Positions 1 through 7,878 of a DNA stretch of 64,000 nucleotides are shown piece after piece. This stretch comes from CAVRCT01 sp963719645 (lineage in GTDB: Bacteria > Pseudomonadota > Gammaproteobacteria > DSM-16500), in NCBI GenBank assembly GCA_963719645.1, contig CAVRCT010000005.1, positions 434,001 to 498,000 of the forward strand. Reading direction: 5' to 3'. Numbering within the stretch: the first letter of the stretch is position 1; the number at the start of each line of letters is the position of its first letter. Under the pieces are notes generated by a model. It was not told where the DNA came from. It worked only from the letters and a program-made list of their open reading frames with translations, and did no database searches. The translations under genes were made by a program, and so were the position numbers.

Positions 1-75
1 TTTGCATAATGGGTGACACCGAGGATTTTCCAACCCAATCTTATGACTGCATCAGGCAGCATAATAAAATTTATA

Positions 76-127
76 TTAACCCTTTAGGTTAAAAATAATT
101 GATTATAGTTGTGGCGGGTACTATACT
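76..127 (+). promoter_or_regulatory. Promoter and inverted-repeat operator of the higBA-like operon
   Basis: A good sigma-70 promoter is visible: TTGATT at 99-104 and TATACT at 122-127, separated by 17 bp. Just upstream lies the inverted repeat TTAACC-N5-GGTTAA (76-92). It is a plausible operator for the HTH antitoxin encoded by the second gene, because such modules are normally autoregulated. Binding is inferred. Confidence 0.55.
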
Positions 128-169
128 TCTATTATCAACAATAAAGACAAGGTTAGATGCGTTAAGCTC

Positions 170-505
170 ATGGAAATCACCTTTAAAAATAAGAAGTTTG
201 AAAAAATATGTAACTCAGAGAAGGAATCAGTAAAAGCATATGGAAGGAATTGTGCTCGTAGGTTGGGAGCGCGACTTGATGATCTGATGGCTGCTGCTAA
301 TTTAGGAGTGCTTAGAGCATTGCCTGGGCGGTGCCATGAGTTAAAGGGTGATAGAAAAGGACAGTTATCGTTAGATTTAGAGCATCCATTGAGACTGATT
401 TTTGAACCAGCTAATTCAGATATGAAACTGAAAGAGGATGGCGGATTGGACTGGAATTCAGTTAACGCTATAAAAATTCTTGGTGTGGAGGATACCCATG
501 ATTGA
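170..505 (+). CDS. HigB/RelE-type toxin
   Basis: A 111-residue protein of the plasmid-maintenance killer (HigB/RelE-fold) type. Members are ribosome-dependent mRNA interferases that inhibit translation until neutralised by the cognate antitoxin. The sequence has the family's usual size and order: a basic N-terminal helix region (RNCARRLGARLDDL), then LPGRCHELKGDRKGQLSLDL and a C-terminal strand around RLIFEP. The stop overlaps the antitoxin start by 8 bp (ATGATTGA), so the two are translationally coupled, with the toxin first as in higBA. A sigma-70 promoter lies about 45 bp upstream. The family call rests on sequence style and context. Confidence 0.8.
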   Translation: MEITFKNKKFEKICNSEKESVKAYGRNCARRLGARLDDLMAAANLGVLRALPGRCHELKGDRKGQLSLDLEHPLRLIFEPANSDMKLKEDGGLDWNSVNAIKILGVEDTHD

Positions 506-1613
506 AAAAACGAAGTTGTTATATCGACCAGATAGGGTTTCTATTCCTGGGGTGACGTTGCTTGATCTTCTTGAGGAGCGTGGCATGACTCAGGCGGAGC
601 TTGCTGAGCGTACTGGTCGTCCATTAAAAACTATAAATGAGATTATTAAAGGTAAAACAGCGATAACCTCTGAGACAGCCCTCCAGCTAGAAAGAGTGCT
701 TGGCACCCCTGCTGAATTTTGGAATCAAAGAGAGGCTAATTATCGTGCATACCTGGCTCGTCAAAAAGAACTAGAATATTTAGCTGCACAGAAAGATTGG
801 TTGAAGCAATTTCCAATAAAGGAAATGAAAAAGCGCAAATGGCTTCAAAGTTGTGGCGATGCAGTTTCAGATCAAATGATTGCTATTTTAAATTTTTTTG
901 GAGTAGCGACGCCAGAGCAATGGGGGCTTGGTTGGACACAGCGGAGACTTGCTTTTAGAAAGGCGATGAATTTGGAATCAGACATTGGTGCTATTAGTGT
1001 TTGGTTAAGACAGGGGGAAATTGAAGGCGAAAAAATATCTTGTAAACCATTCAATAAAGAATATTTGCTTGGATCACTTAATAAGATTCGTGGGTTAACT
1101 AGAGAAGAGGATCCTCAAGTATTTATACCGAAATTAACAGATATTTGTGCAGACTGTGGTGTTGCAGTAGTTTTTGTAAAACCATTTCCTAAAGTTCCTG
1201 TTTATGGGGCATCGTGTTGGTTGAGTCCAGAGAAAGCACTCGTTCAATTAAGCTTGAGAGGTAAAACAGCTGATATGTTGTGGTTTACGATTTTTCATGA
1301 GATAGGACATATTGTCAAACATAGTAAGAAGGAAATTTTTATTGAAATTGATAATAAGTCTTTGCATAAGTCTTCTGACGAGCAAGAAGCAGATGAATAT
1401 GCTGCAGAGGTTCTTATTCCTTCGTCGCGACTTAATGGGTGGCTGAAGGAAAACTCTCGTTTGAATACTGCAATAATATTAAGTTTTGCTAAAGAGCTTA
1501 ATGTTGCGCCTGGAATTCTTGTTGGGCGGCTTCAATATTTAAAACGTGTTAAATACTTTGAGTTTAATGGATTGAAATCTAGATATGATTGGCGCGAATC
1601 GATTTACATTTAA
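498..1613 (+). CDS. HigA-type antitoxin: HTH plus ImmA/IrrE (M78) domain
   Basis: A 371-residue antitoxin with two domains. Residues about 20-75 form a Cro/CI-type helix-turn-helix (MTQAELAERTGRPLKTINEI, then a HigA-like ETALQLERVLGTPAEFW). The C-terminal half carries a zinc-peptidase M78 motif, HEIGH, with a downstream EADEYAAEVLIP segment, as in ImmA/IrrE proteins. I chose the ATG at 498 because GGAGG precedes it by 7 bp; an upstream TTG at 480 is possible. Fusion of HigA with an M78 peptidase domain is known in XRE-type antitoxins and may make the repressor self-limiting. It presumably represses the promoter at 99-127. Confidence 0.85.
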   Translation: MIEKTKLLYRPDRVSIPGVTLLDLLEERGMTQAELAERTGRPLKTINEIIKGKTAITSETALQLERVLGTPAEFWNQREANYRAYLARQKELEYLAAQKDWLKQFPIKEMKKRKWLQSCGDAVSDQMIAILNFFGVATPEQWGLGWTQRRLAFRKAMNLESDIGAISVWLRQGEIEGEKISCKPFNKEYLLGSLNKIRGLTREEDPQVFIPKLTDICADCGVAVVFVKPFPKVPVYGASCWLSPEKALVQLSLRGKTADMLWFTIFHEIGHIVKHSKKEIFIEIDNKSLHKSSDEQEADEYAAEVLIPSSRLNGWLKENSRLNTAIILSFAKELNVAPGILVGRLQYLKRVKYFEFNGLKSRYDWRESIYI

Positions 1614-1632
1614 ACAGCGGAATTATGACTCG

Positions 1633-2706
1633 TTAGCGATATAGTCTATGAAGCGTTTCGTCAGCAAATTTTTTCATTAATTCATCCGCAGGCAACGCTT
1701 GACTGAATCTCGCCCCTTGCCCTGCCCAAAGTGACATGTATTGCAAAAGATTTTTTTGCGTTGCTGCTTGGCGAATGGGCGCAGTTAAATAATGTTGTTC
1801 TGGATAAGGAAGAATATCTTGAAGGTTTTTTTCCATATCAACTATAAATTCATTTTTAATACCCCTCGCGGGTTTTCCAGAAAATGCAGATGTTATAACA
1901 GTGCTTTCTTCATTACTTGTGGATATAGCGTCTTTATATGCTGTGGAAGTCCCTGATTCTGGGCATCTTAAAAAAGCTGTTCCCATTTGAACGGCGGAAG
2001 CTTCTAGTTTTAGTGCAGCAGATATACCACGGCCATCCATAATGCCGCCAGCAGCAATGACAGGAATTCTGACAGAATCTACAATTTGAGGAACAAGCGT
2101 CATTGTGCCAATCATCGACGTTTCAAACGAACCAAGAAATGTTCCTCGGTGACCACCGGCTTCATATCCTTGAGCAATAACCATATCACAACCATTTGCC
2201 TCAATTGACTGGGCTTCTTTTACAGTAGTAGCTGTCCCAATCAAAAGGATGTCCAGTTGTTTTAATCGTTGTATTTGCTTGGGTGCTAAAATTCCAAATG
2301 TAAAACTTACAATCGGGATATTTCTTTCTATGATAATGTCTAACAACTCATCAATAGAATGAATACTGGGTATGCTTGGATTGATTAAGGATATATTTAG
2401 TTTTTCTCGATAAATATTTAAGTGCTCATTCATGCGCACCCTTTTTTGCGCTAATCCTTTATCATTAATTGAAGCTGGAATAAATAAATTTGCGCTGAAT
2501 GGTTTATTTGTTAATTCTTGAGTGGCGATAATATCTTTTAAAAACATTTCAGATGATGAATAACCTGCGGGAAGGGAGCCTAGGCCACCTCCATTTGAAG
2601 CATTGGCAACCAATACAGGAGTTGTTACACCGGCCATGGGTGCTTGAATAATAGGGTATTTAATTCTGAGGATTTCTAGTGCTTTGCAAGCATTTCTAGT
2701 CCACAT
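1633..2706 (-). CDS. Nitronate monooxygenase family protein
   Basis: A 357-residue FMN-dependent TIM-barrel protein of the nitronate monooxygenase (2-nitropropane dioxygenase-like) family, which oxidises alkyl nitronates such as propionate-3-nitronate to carbonyl compounds. Visible signatures are the N-terminal PIIQAPMAGVTTP, GGLGSLPAGY, the phosphate-binding QGYEAGGHRG region, and PVIAAGGIMDGRGI followed by AVQMGTAFL. A strong Shine-Dalgarno (AAAGGA) lies 7 bp before the ATG. Length fits the class. It lies on the same strand as the SDR upstream (2975-3769), but a palindromic repeat separates them, so co-transcription is uncertain. Physiological substrate unknown. Confidence 0.88.
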   Translation of the reverse strand: MWTRNACKALEILRIKYPIIQAPMAGVTTPVLVANASNGGGLGSLPAGYSSSEMFLKDIIATQELTNKPFSANLFIPASINDKGLAQKRVRMNEHLNIYREKLNISLINPSIPSIHSIDELLDIIIERNIPIVSFTFGILAPKQIQRLKQLDILLIGTATTVKEAQSIEANGCDMVIAQGYEAGGHRGTFLGSFETSMIGTMTLVPQIVDSVRIPVIAAGGIMDGRGISAALKLEASAVQMGTAFLRCPESGTSTAYKDAISTSNEESTVITSAFSGKPARGIKNEFIVDMEKNLQDILPYPEQHYLTAPIRQAATQKNLLQYMSLWAGQGARFSQALPADELMKKFADETLHRLYR

Positions 2707-2779
2707 GTTAATTCCTTTCAGTAGCGTTTTATAGACAGTTAAAGCGGTTAATTACAATATTGCATCCGCGGTTGTGTTT

Positions 2780-2906
2780 GTCATCCTGAGCGCTTTTCGC
2801 TCCGAAGGATCCTCCCATATAGCAGAGAAATGCTTAAAAAATTCTTTAGCTAAGCCTCAGAAATTTGCGGGGGGATCCTCCGGAGCGAAAAAGCGCTCAG
2901 GATGAC
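2780..2906. repeat. Palindromic intergenic element (hairpin)
   Basis: Two inverted arms of about 36 bp (2780-2816 and 2870-2906) share GTCATCCTGAGCG and TCCGAAGGATCC-like segments and enclose about 53 bp. A related arm with GGAGCGAAAAACGCTC and GGATGAC occurs at 12728-12755. It looks like a small non-autonomous palindromic element. The 268-bp gap between the NMO and SDR genes holds nothing else recognisable. Confidence 0.7.
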
Positions 2907-2974
2907 AAGCTCGCTCGACCCCTTTTCTCTTTTTCGTTAGCTAATATTTTTTTTCCATTGGAGTTTGCCTATAA

Positions 2975-3769
2975 TCAAGCAATAGATCGAACAACACCGC
3001 CATCAACACGCATAGCTGCGCCATTAGTGCCTGATGAAATGGGACTTGATAAAAACAAAACAAGTGCAGCAATTTCTTCCGGTGTTGTGAATCGCTTTAA
3101 TAATGATGAAGGGCGAACGGTGGCAAAAAATTCCTTTTCAATCTGTTCGGGTGTTTGCTTACGCTCTTTCGCAATATTTTCGACAAAGTGAGAAACACCT
3201 TCACTATTTGTAGGTCCCGGCAATACACAATTTACTGTTACATTTGTTCCGACGGTTGTTTCTGCGATACCACGTGCAACGGCTAATTGGGCTGTTTTAG
3301 TTACGCCATAATGAATCATTTCTGCGGGTATTTGTAATCCTGATTCACTCGATATGAAAATTATTCTTCCCCAATTTTTTTTCAGCATATCTGGAAGGTA
3401 ATATCTGCTAAGTCGAATGCCGCTCATTACATTAATGTTAAAAATTCGTAACCAATCTTCGTCGGTTATTTCTGTAAAGGCTTTTACTTCATAAATACCA
3501 AGATTGTTAATTACAATGTCAGCTGATGGCACTTTTTTAATAAGAAGTTCAATGCCATTTTTATCACTCAAGTCGGCTGCTACAGGGATGAGTTTTGCTG
3601 TAGGATAAGCCGACTTAATTTTTTCGACGGCATTTGAAACCCTTTTTTCTGTCCGTCCATTGATGACAACAGTTGCACCTTCTTGAGCAAGCATTTGTGC
3701 AATAGCAAATCCAATGCCAGCAGTCGATCCTGTTACAAGTGCTAATTTATCTTTGAGTTGAAAATCCAT
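2975..3769 (-). CDS. SDR family NAD(P)-dependent oxidoreductase
   Basis: A 264-residue classical short-chain dehydrogenase. The cofactor-binding motif TGSTAGIG is at residues 14-21, NNLG lies mid-protein, the catalytic Ser is in FISSESG, and the YGVTK catalytic Tyr-Lys pair follows. The C-terminus has the usual SGTNGAAMRVDGG. An ideal Shine-Dalgarno (AAGGAG) precedes the ATG. The substrate cannot be read from the sequence. A link to the fucose-type pathway at 49-53 kb, which lacks its SDR step, is only a possibility. Confidence 0.88.
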   Translation of the reverse strand: MDFQLKDKLALVTGSTAGIGFAIAQMLAQEGATVVINGRTEKRVSNAVEKIKSAYPTAKLIPVAADLSDKNGIELLIKKVPSADIVINNLGIYEVKAFTEITDEDWLRIFNINVMSGIRLSRYYLPDMLKKNWGRIIFISSESGLQIPAEMIHYGVTKTAQLAVARGIAETTVGTNVTVNCVLPGPTNSEGVSHFVENIAKERKQTPEQIEKEFFATVRPSSLLKRFTTPEEIAALVLFLSSPISSGTNGAAMRVDGGVVRSIA

Positions 3770-3807
3770 TTTCCTGCTCCTTAAAATACATAAAGACTTT
3801 CATTAGG

Positions 3808-5019
3808 TTATTTAAATACTATCAAAGTTCGCTCAATATTTTCTTCTATCACTTTAATTATTTTATCTATTATCACAACCTCGTGTCCTGATGCAATCAG
3901 CGCTTCTTTTTCTGCCGTTGCTGCTTTCAAAATTAGCTCAGCATGGTCTTTAATAAGGTTTTTCATTGCAATGTATCTGTAGCTGATATCTTTGCAAAGC
4001 TGTTCCCAATGTTTCGGCAGCATATTATTTGTGTCATATTTGCTGCCGATTTTCATGGCCATTTTCGAAGTGAGACCTGAGTAAACACGCGTGCAAAGAA
4101 TATCATAAAATGGAGCCAAGCGAATATTTGATGGAGAATGATGGAGCAATGAAAAATTTTTCCCATGTGCATCCATATTGCATACAAGATAATTAAACAC
4201 TAATGCAGAAGCTAATAAATTGCGATCTACTGCAGGTTGCGCTGTATTTTTTAATAAATCAAAGCAATCTTTAAATCCAATACCACCGTCACTCTGGTAT
4301 TTATTAGCAGTTAATATTCCAAGCGCCTGACAGAAATCTTCTTGATGAATACGCTCAACACGCATTTCTTTCATGCGTCTGTCATAACGTTCAATCAATA
4401 AAAAAGTAATATCCTTAATTTGTCGAAGTTGTATATCAGGAACAGGTAGCCCAATTTTTTTAGCAATCCTTAAACAAAAATATTCATTCTCTGCCATGCC
4501 CTCAAAATATTGCGATGAAGGCTTTAAAATATGCGTTGTTGGGCAGCCATTTTCTGCAAGCGCGATTTGATTATCGATCATGCAAACCGCTGCTTTATCT
4601 TGTACACCGGCAAGTGATAAGCGTAGCCCATCAACATCAACGAATAGAGGTCTTTTGGGGAGTTCTTTTATGTGTTGATAGAGCTCATCGTCTGTAATGA
4701 TTTTTCCAGTGAGAGGAAATGAGTGTTGCGTTATAGGGGGTTCATCCATTGCATGACAAGAAATCGCGCCCGCGCAATCATGCCCTATCACTTTTAGAAG
4801 AGAGAAGTCATTGTTGTGACTAATGCCAAATCTTTTTCCTATTATTTTTTTTACAGTGTCGCTTTCTGGTAAAAGACCACCGAAGTAAGCTTTCGTTTGA
4901 ATTTCATCAAAGGGTTCGTTTCTCAACGGCATTCCTACAGAAATTGCCTGAGTGGCCAACGTATCGTATGTAAATTTCATTTCGCCAGTAGGTGTTTGTT
5001 CAAGTATTCCCACCGGCAT
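3808..5019 (-). CDS. hipA: HipA-type Ser/Thr kinase toxin, N-terminus frameshifted
   Basis: HipA toxins phosphorylate glutamyl-tRNA synthetase or related targets and cause growth arrest and persistence. The open frame begins at MPVGILEQ and has 403 residues. It contains the ATP/phosphoregulatory loop LSLAGVQDK, PTTHILKP, the catalytic NMDAHGKN and the metal-binding PFYDIL. The natural start is probably the ATG at 5056-5054, 2 bp after hipB. From there a run of nine A residues (5044-5052 on the + strand) shifts the frame. With eight A residues the protein would start MEKKQLSIRLNG and join this frame as a 415-residue HipA. Either the gene is off, or expression depends on slippage, or the base is a sequencing error. 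Confidence 0.85.
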   Translation of the reverse strand: MPVGILEQTPTGEMKFTYDTLATQAISVGMPLRNEPFDEIQTKAYFGGLLPESDTVKKIIGKRFGISHNNDFSLLKVIGHDCAGAISCHAMDEPPITQHSFPLTGKIITDDELYQHIKELPKRPLFVDVDGLRLSLAGVQDKAAVCMIDNQIALAENGCPTTHILKPSSQYFEGMAENEYFCLRIAKKIGLPVPDIQLRQIKDITFLLIERYDRRMKEMRVERIHQEDFCQALGILTANKYQSDGGIGFKDCFDLLKNTAQPAVDRNLLASALVFNYLVCNMDAHGKNFSLLHHSPSNIRLAPFYDILCTRVYSGLTSKMAMKIGSKYDTNNMLPKHWEQLCKDISYRYIAMKNLIKDHAELILKAATAEKEALIASGHEVVIIDKIIKVIEENIERTLIVFK

Positions 5020-5043
5020 TCCGTTTAAGCGTATTGACAGTTG

Positions 5044-5052
5044 TTTTTTTTT
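5044..5052 (-). other. Nine-base homopolymer at the hipA start
   Basis: Nine consecutive A residues (coding strand) follow the ATG-G of the probable hipA start. Removing one A restores an uninterrupted frame with a family-typical N-terminus; with nine, translation stops 19 codons after the ATG. Such tracts are classic sites for replication slippage (phase variation) or for transcriptional slippage. Confidence 0.75.
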
Positions 5053-5058
5053 CCATTT

Positions 5059-5277
5059 TTATTGCTCTTCTAGGGTGGTCGCTTCGATTTTTATTCCCAG
5101 CATTTGCGCCACTAATAACGCTTTTTCAAATTGGCAGCTGGGCTTCCCCTGTTCAAGCTCTCGCACAAATCGTTCGCCTATACCTGAGGCAGCGGCAAGA
5201 TTTGCTTGGGTGAGCTTGATCTTTTTTCGGGTCGCTCGAATAAGTTTCCCAAAATCTGTTGTCGTGGTGATTTTCAT
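5059..5277 (-). CDS. hipB: HipB-type antitoxin (XRE family)
   Basis: A 72-residue Cro/CI-type HTH protein. The helix-turn-helix spans about residues 20-55 (KKIKLTQANLAAASGIGERF, followed by ELEQGKPSCQFEKAL). HipB dimers bind operators upstream of hipBA and clamp HipA in an inactive form. It lies immediately before hipA with a 2-bp gap to the probable hipA ATG. Three evenly spaced palindromic operators precede it (5283-5395), which supports autoregulation. Confidence 0.88.
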   Translation of the reverse strand: MKITTTTDFGKLIRATRKKIKLTQANLAAASGIGERFVRELEQGKPSCQFEKALLVAQMLGIKIEATTLEEQ

Positions 5278-5282
5278 AAATC

Positions 5283-5395
5283 GTCCTGATCAGGATGTTT
5301 ATATCAGTATAATTTATTTTCAGGGTAAATCAACCCGATCGGGATGTTTACATTGAATTCCATCTGTTATTGTTTAAAACGTCCTGAGCGGGGTG
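5283..5395 (-). promoter_or_regulatory. Three hip operators at exact 49-bp spacing
   Basis: Three related palindromes, each followed by (A/G)TGTTTA/T, are centred at about 5289.5 (TCCTGATCAGGA), 5338.5 (CCCGATCGGG) and 5387.5 (TCCTGAGCGGGG). The centres are exactly 49 bp apart. They resemble the TATCC-N8-GGATA class of HipB operators in dyad size. They lie directly upstream of hipB, so HipB is the likely ligand (inference). Confidence 0.7.
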
Positions 5396-5462
5396 TTTTA
5401 TTAAGGATAAGGGCAGGGTTAATTTATTGACTAACAAGTAGCCCTAATGCCGTTTACAATTA

Positions 5463-5520
5463 TTATACCATATGGTATAAACTACATATTAAATAACAAC
5501 ATCAACCATATGGTATAATT
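5463..5520 (+). promoter_or_regulatory. tumE promoter with two CCATATGG operators
   Basis: Two copies of a palindrome with core ACCATATGGT are present: a perfect 18-bp copy at 5463-5480 and a second at 5504-5520, centres 38 bp apart. The second overlaps a perfect -10 box (TATAAT, 5514-5519) whose predicted start of transcription coincides with the tumE ATG at 5526. The antitoxin presumably binds here, and the mRNA may be leaderless. Confidence 0.65.
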
Positions 5521-5525
5521 TATAT

Positions 5526-5831
5526 ATGAAGGCTAAGCTACTATTTAAAGAAAAAAGCATTCTTGAAGATGGCAGTATAGTTGAATTGGTTTTATGGGAG
5601 TTGCCAGAAAAAACGAAAGAAAGATTGCATGGATTCAAATACCGCCTTTATTTTGGCGACAACAAGGGTAATTGGCTAGTGCGTTACGATAATGAGCAGG
5701 ACAAGGGCGATCATAAACATTTAGGTGATCAAGAATTTCCTTATGAATTTGTAAATAAAGATCAATTAATAAAAGATTTTTATAATGATGTTGTTCATTG
5801 TCGTAAAAAAAGAGGATTCCACCATGGCTAA
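5526..5831 (+). CDS. TumE-family toxin (DUF6516)
   Basis: A 101-residue protein matching the TumE toxin family, with the typical N-terminal pattern MKAKLL-x-KEK-x-ILEDGSIVELVLWELP and a central YRLYFGD/VRYDNE segment. TumE toxins are small proteins paired with a winged-helix antitoxin of the HVO_A0114 type, exactly as here. Their molecular target is poorly defined. The stop overlaps the antitoxin start by 8 bp. No Shine-Dalgarno is possible if transcription starts at the ATG, as the -10 position suggests. Confidence 0.8.
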   Translation: MKAKLLFKEKSILEDGSIVELVLWELPEKTKERLHGFKYRLYFGDNKGNWLVRYDNEQDKGDHKHLGDQEFPYEFVNKDQLIKDFYNDVVHCRKKRGFHHG

Positions 5832-6237
5832 AAAACAGTTAATCGTAAAAGTGAGCTCTCTTGAGGATTCATTGGTCAAATTTAAAAACGTTTGGGAGCG
5901 TGCTGAAAAAGGCGAGAAGTTTAAAGCACCTGTCGAAGTTCTAAGTTTTGAAAATGCATCTTCTTTAATGAAAGCGCTTAGCCCAAGGCGGCTTGAATTG
6001 TTGCAAATGTTACATGCACTAGGGTTGGTTAGTATTCGAAAATTATCCAAAGAGCTTCATCGTGATTATAGTAATGTTCATCAGGATGTTAAAGCGCTTA
6101 ATCTGGTCGGTGTAATTTTGGAAAAAGAAGGAAAATATTGCGTACCGTGGGAAATTATCATTACTGAGATTTCTCTTTGCATTAAAGATTTGCCAAAGCA
6201 TAGTCATCATAAGCATGGCGATAGTTCTGCTGCTTGA
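5824..6237 (+). CDS. HVO_A0114-type winged-helix antitoxin
   Basis: A 137-residue DNA-binding protein. The C-terminal half is a winged helix (RRLELLQMLHALGLVSIRKL, SKELHRDYSNVHQDVKAL, then a short wing LEKEGKY). The N-terminal half would wrap the toxin. The ATG at 5824 is preceded by AGAGGA and overlaps the tumE stop, so translation is coupled. It most likely represses the operon through the CCATATGG palindromes. Family and partner agree with known TumE/antitoxin pairs. Confidence 0.82.
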   Translation: MAKKQLIVKVSSLEDSLVKFKNVWERAEKGEKFKAPVEVLSFENASSLMKALSPRRLELLQMLHALGLVSIRKLSKELHRDYSNVHQDVKALNLVGVILEKEGKYCVPWEIIITEISLCIKDLPKHSHHKHGDSSAA

Positions 6238-6238
6238 G

Positions 6239-6420
6239 AAAAGGGGTCAAGTCTATGATTGACACAAGTTTAAAAGCGCATTAAGTATGATTTTTTTAAA
6301 AACTTCAATTCTGAATAAACAAAATTTGTAAACTAGTGTCAATCATAGACTTGCCCCCTTTTCCTTCAGCCGATGAGTGGTGGGAGATGTTGGGTTTCGC
6401 TGTCGCTCAACCCAACCTAC
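6239..6420. repeat. Long repeat copy 1, flanking 6512-7765
   Basis: An inverted-repeat element of about 124 bp (arms GGGGTCAAGTCTATGATTG and CAATCATAGACTTGCCCCC) is followed by a GATG-AGTGGTGGGAG tail and a GGTTGGGTTTCGC/CAACCCAACC palindrome. A near-identical copy lies at 7879-8050 in the same orientation, so the two copies bracket the hypothetical gene 6512-7765. Confidence 0.8.
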
Positions 6421-6511
6421 GTGACTCAATACCTTGGGTTGATTAACTGCACGGCTACAATTCAAAAAGAATTGCAGCGTTTCAGAAAAATGTGTGACTT
6501 ATACGGGTTTA

Positions 6512-7765
6512 TTAATAGTTTTTGAACTCTGCTTTTTCCTTGTGTAGAACAACAATATTTGGTTCATCGTATTGTGGTTGTGAAAATGTTGGCGAAAATG
6601 TTCCATGTCCATTTCGAAGATCACTCGTTGAATTTGGTTGATAGACTGATTGTACGGGTGCTGTTTGGCTTGCAGAAGGTTCGTTAGTTGATAAATTTGC
6701 GGCGGATGGAGCAATCAAGAGACTAGTTCTAACTTGTGCGTGAGAAATTCCAACGCCAGTTGTTTGAGGTGTGCTTTTTTCAACTTCTGAGCATGATGAT
6801 GCATCGACAACAATTGGAAAATTTGAAGTCTTGTTTGTTGTCACGGATTTATAGTTTTTGTAGTTTTTACGAGATTCCATTGCAGCCCATACAAAACCAG
6901 GGCCAGCACCCAGACCTGATAATAAACCTACAGGTCCTAGGAAAGCGCATACTATAGCTACACATGCTGCAAAGACCAAAGCAAGCAATCCCCATTTAAT
7001 CGCACTGTATAAGTGTTGTTTAGCTAAACGTTCATCAACTTTGCTGATTGATGGTTTATTAGTTTTTGTTAGTTCTCCACTAGCACTTTCTTTATTCTCA
7101 GACGTTTGTAGTTGTAAATATTGACGCTTGGTCTGACTTTCATACTCTTCTAATCTATAGTCAGGAAAGGTATTTTCACAAAGCGCGTCATATAAAAAGG
7201 AATCTCTTGTTTTGAGCCTGTTAAATTGAAACAAATACCGTGGTGGAATAGATGCATCCGTTGTTTGTCCATTATTACTTACACATAGATCATAAAAAGC
7301 CTCAGCTTCACCTCTATACTCAAAATTGTCATCTTGATTCGAATCAATTATGCTTACATGAGTTTTTACAACAAGAGAGATGGCGCTTAGATTTTCTCTT
7401 CTGTCAATAGTAATAATTGCTTCACGCTCAGATTCTTCTACGGTAAGCACATCGTTTAATTGCCAGTTTTTAATTATATGACCCATCTTGAAACTAAGCA
7501 GGCGAGTACCTTGAAGATTAAATGTATTGTTTAATATATTTACTTCTTCTTTGGCATTTTCTACGAGATACTTGTATTGCTCAGGGTTATTTACTGTAGT
7601 TTCTTTTTTTTCATCAATCAATTTAACAGTAAAGCCTTTCTGTAGAAATCTTTGAAGCGCGCTCGAATTTTCATAAGTGGGTAATTTTCCAAAACTAACT
7701 CTTCCACCTATGTTATTTGCGTAAACAATGTAATTTCCTTTGTCGTCAGAATGTCGATCTTGCAT
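6512..7765 (-). CDS. Unrecognised protein with C-terminal membrane hairpin; effector candidate
   Basis: I do not recognise this 417-residue protein. Residues 1 to about 250 look globular. A strongly hydrophobic, Gly/Ala-rich hairpin follows at about 255-295 (LLALVFAACVAIVCAFLGPV then GLLSGLGAGPGFVW). The last 120 residues are Ser/Thr/Pro-rich and probably disordered, ending HKEKAEFKNY. A good Shine-Dalgarno (AAGGTGAGG) precedes the ATG. About 86 bp upstream is CTTAAG-N5-CTTAAT, a PmrA-box-like direct repeat. The gene sits between two direct copies of a long repeat. Its architecture matches the protein at 9979-11709. Secreted-effector status is inference. Confidence 0.65.
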   Translation of the reverse strand: MQDRHSDDKGNYIVYANNIGGRVSFGKLPTYENSSALQRFLQKGFTVKLIDEKKETTVNNPEQYKYLVENAKEEVNILNNTFNLQGTRLLSFKMGHIIKNWQLNDVLTVEESEREAIITIDRRENLSAISLVVKTHVSIIDSNQDDNFEYRGEAEAFYDLCVSNNGQTTDASIPPRYLFQFNRLKTRDSFLYDALCENTFPDYRLEEYESQTKRQYLQLQTSENKESASGELTKTNKPSISKVDERLAKQHLYSAIKWGLLALVFAACVAIVCAFLGPVGLLSGLGAGPGFVWAAMESRKNYKNYKSVTTNKTSNFPIVVDASSCSEVEKSTPQTTGVGISHAQVRTSLLIAPSAANLSTNEPSASQTAPVQSVYQPNSTSDLRNGHGTFSPTFSQPQYDEPNIVVLHKEKAEFKNY

Positions 7766-7850
7766 ATTTAATCCTCACCTTATTGAGTTGCATCCATTAT
7801 ATTTAATATTTCTTAACGTTTTATTAATACAACTAAATCATCTGGTTCAT

Positions 7851-7867
7851 ATTAAGAATTCCTTAAG
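7851..7867 (-). promoter_or_regulatory. PmrA-box-like direct repeat
   Basis: On the minus strand the sequence reads CTTAAG GAATT CTTAAT, i.e. YTTAAK-N5-YTTAAK, the form of the PmrA response-regulator box. A TATTAA hexamer lies about 21 bp downstream. The box is 86-102 bp before the ATG of the gene at 6512-7765, the same distance as for the gene at 57363-57974. Confidence 0.55.
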
Positions 7868-7878
7868 TATTTAGAGAG

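Noticed and set aside
2865..3191. 108-codon frame on the + strand
   Set aside because: It begins in a palindromic repeat and runs antisense through the SDR gene; no ribosome site.
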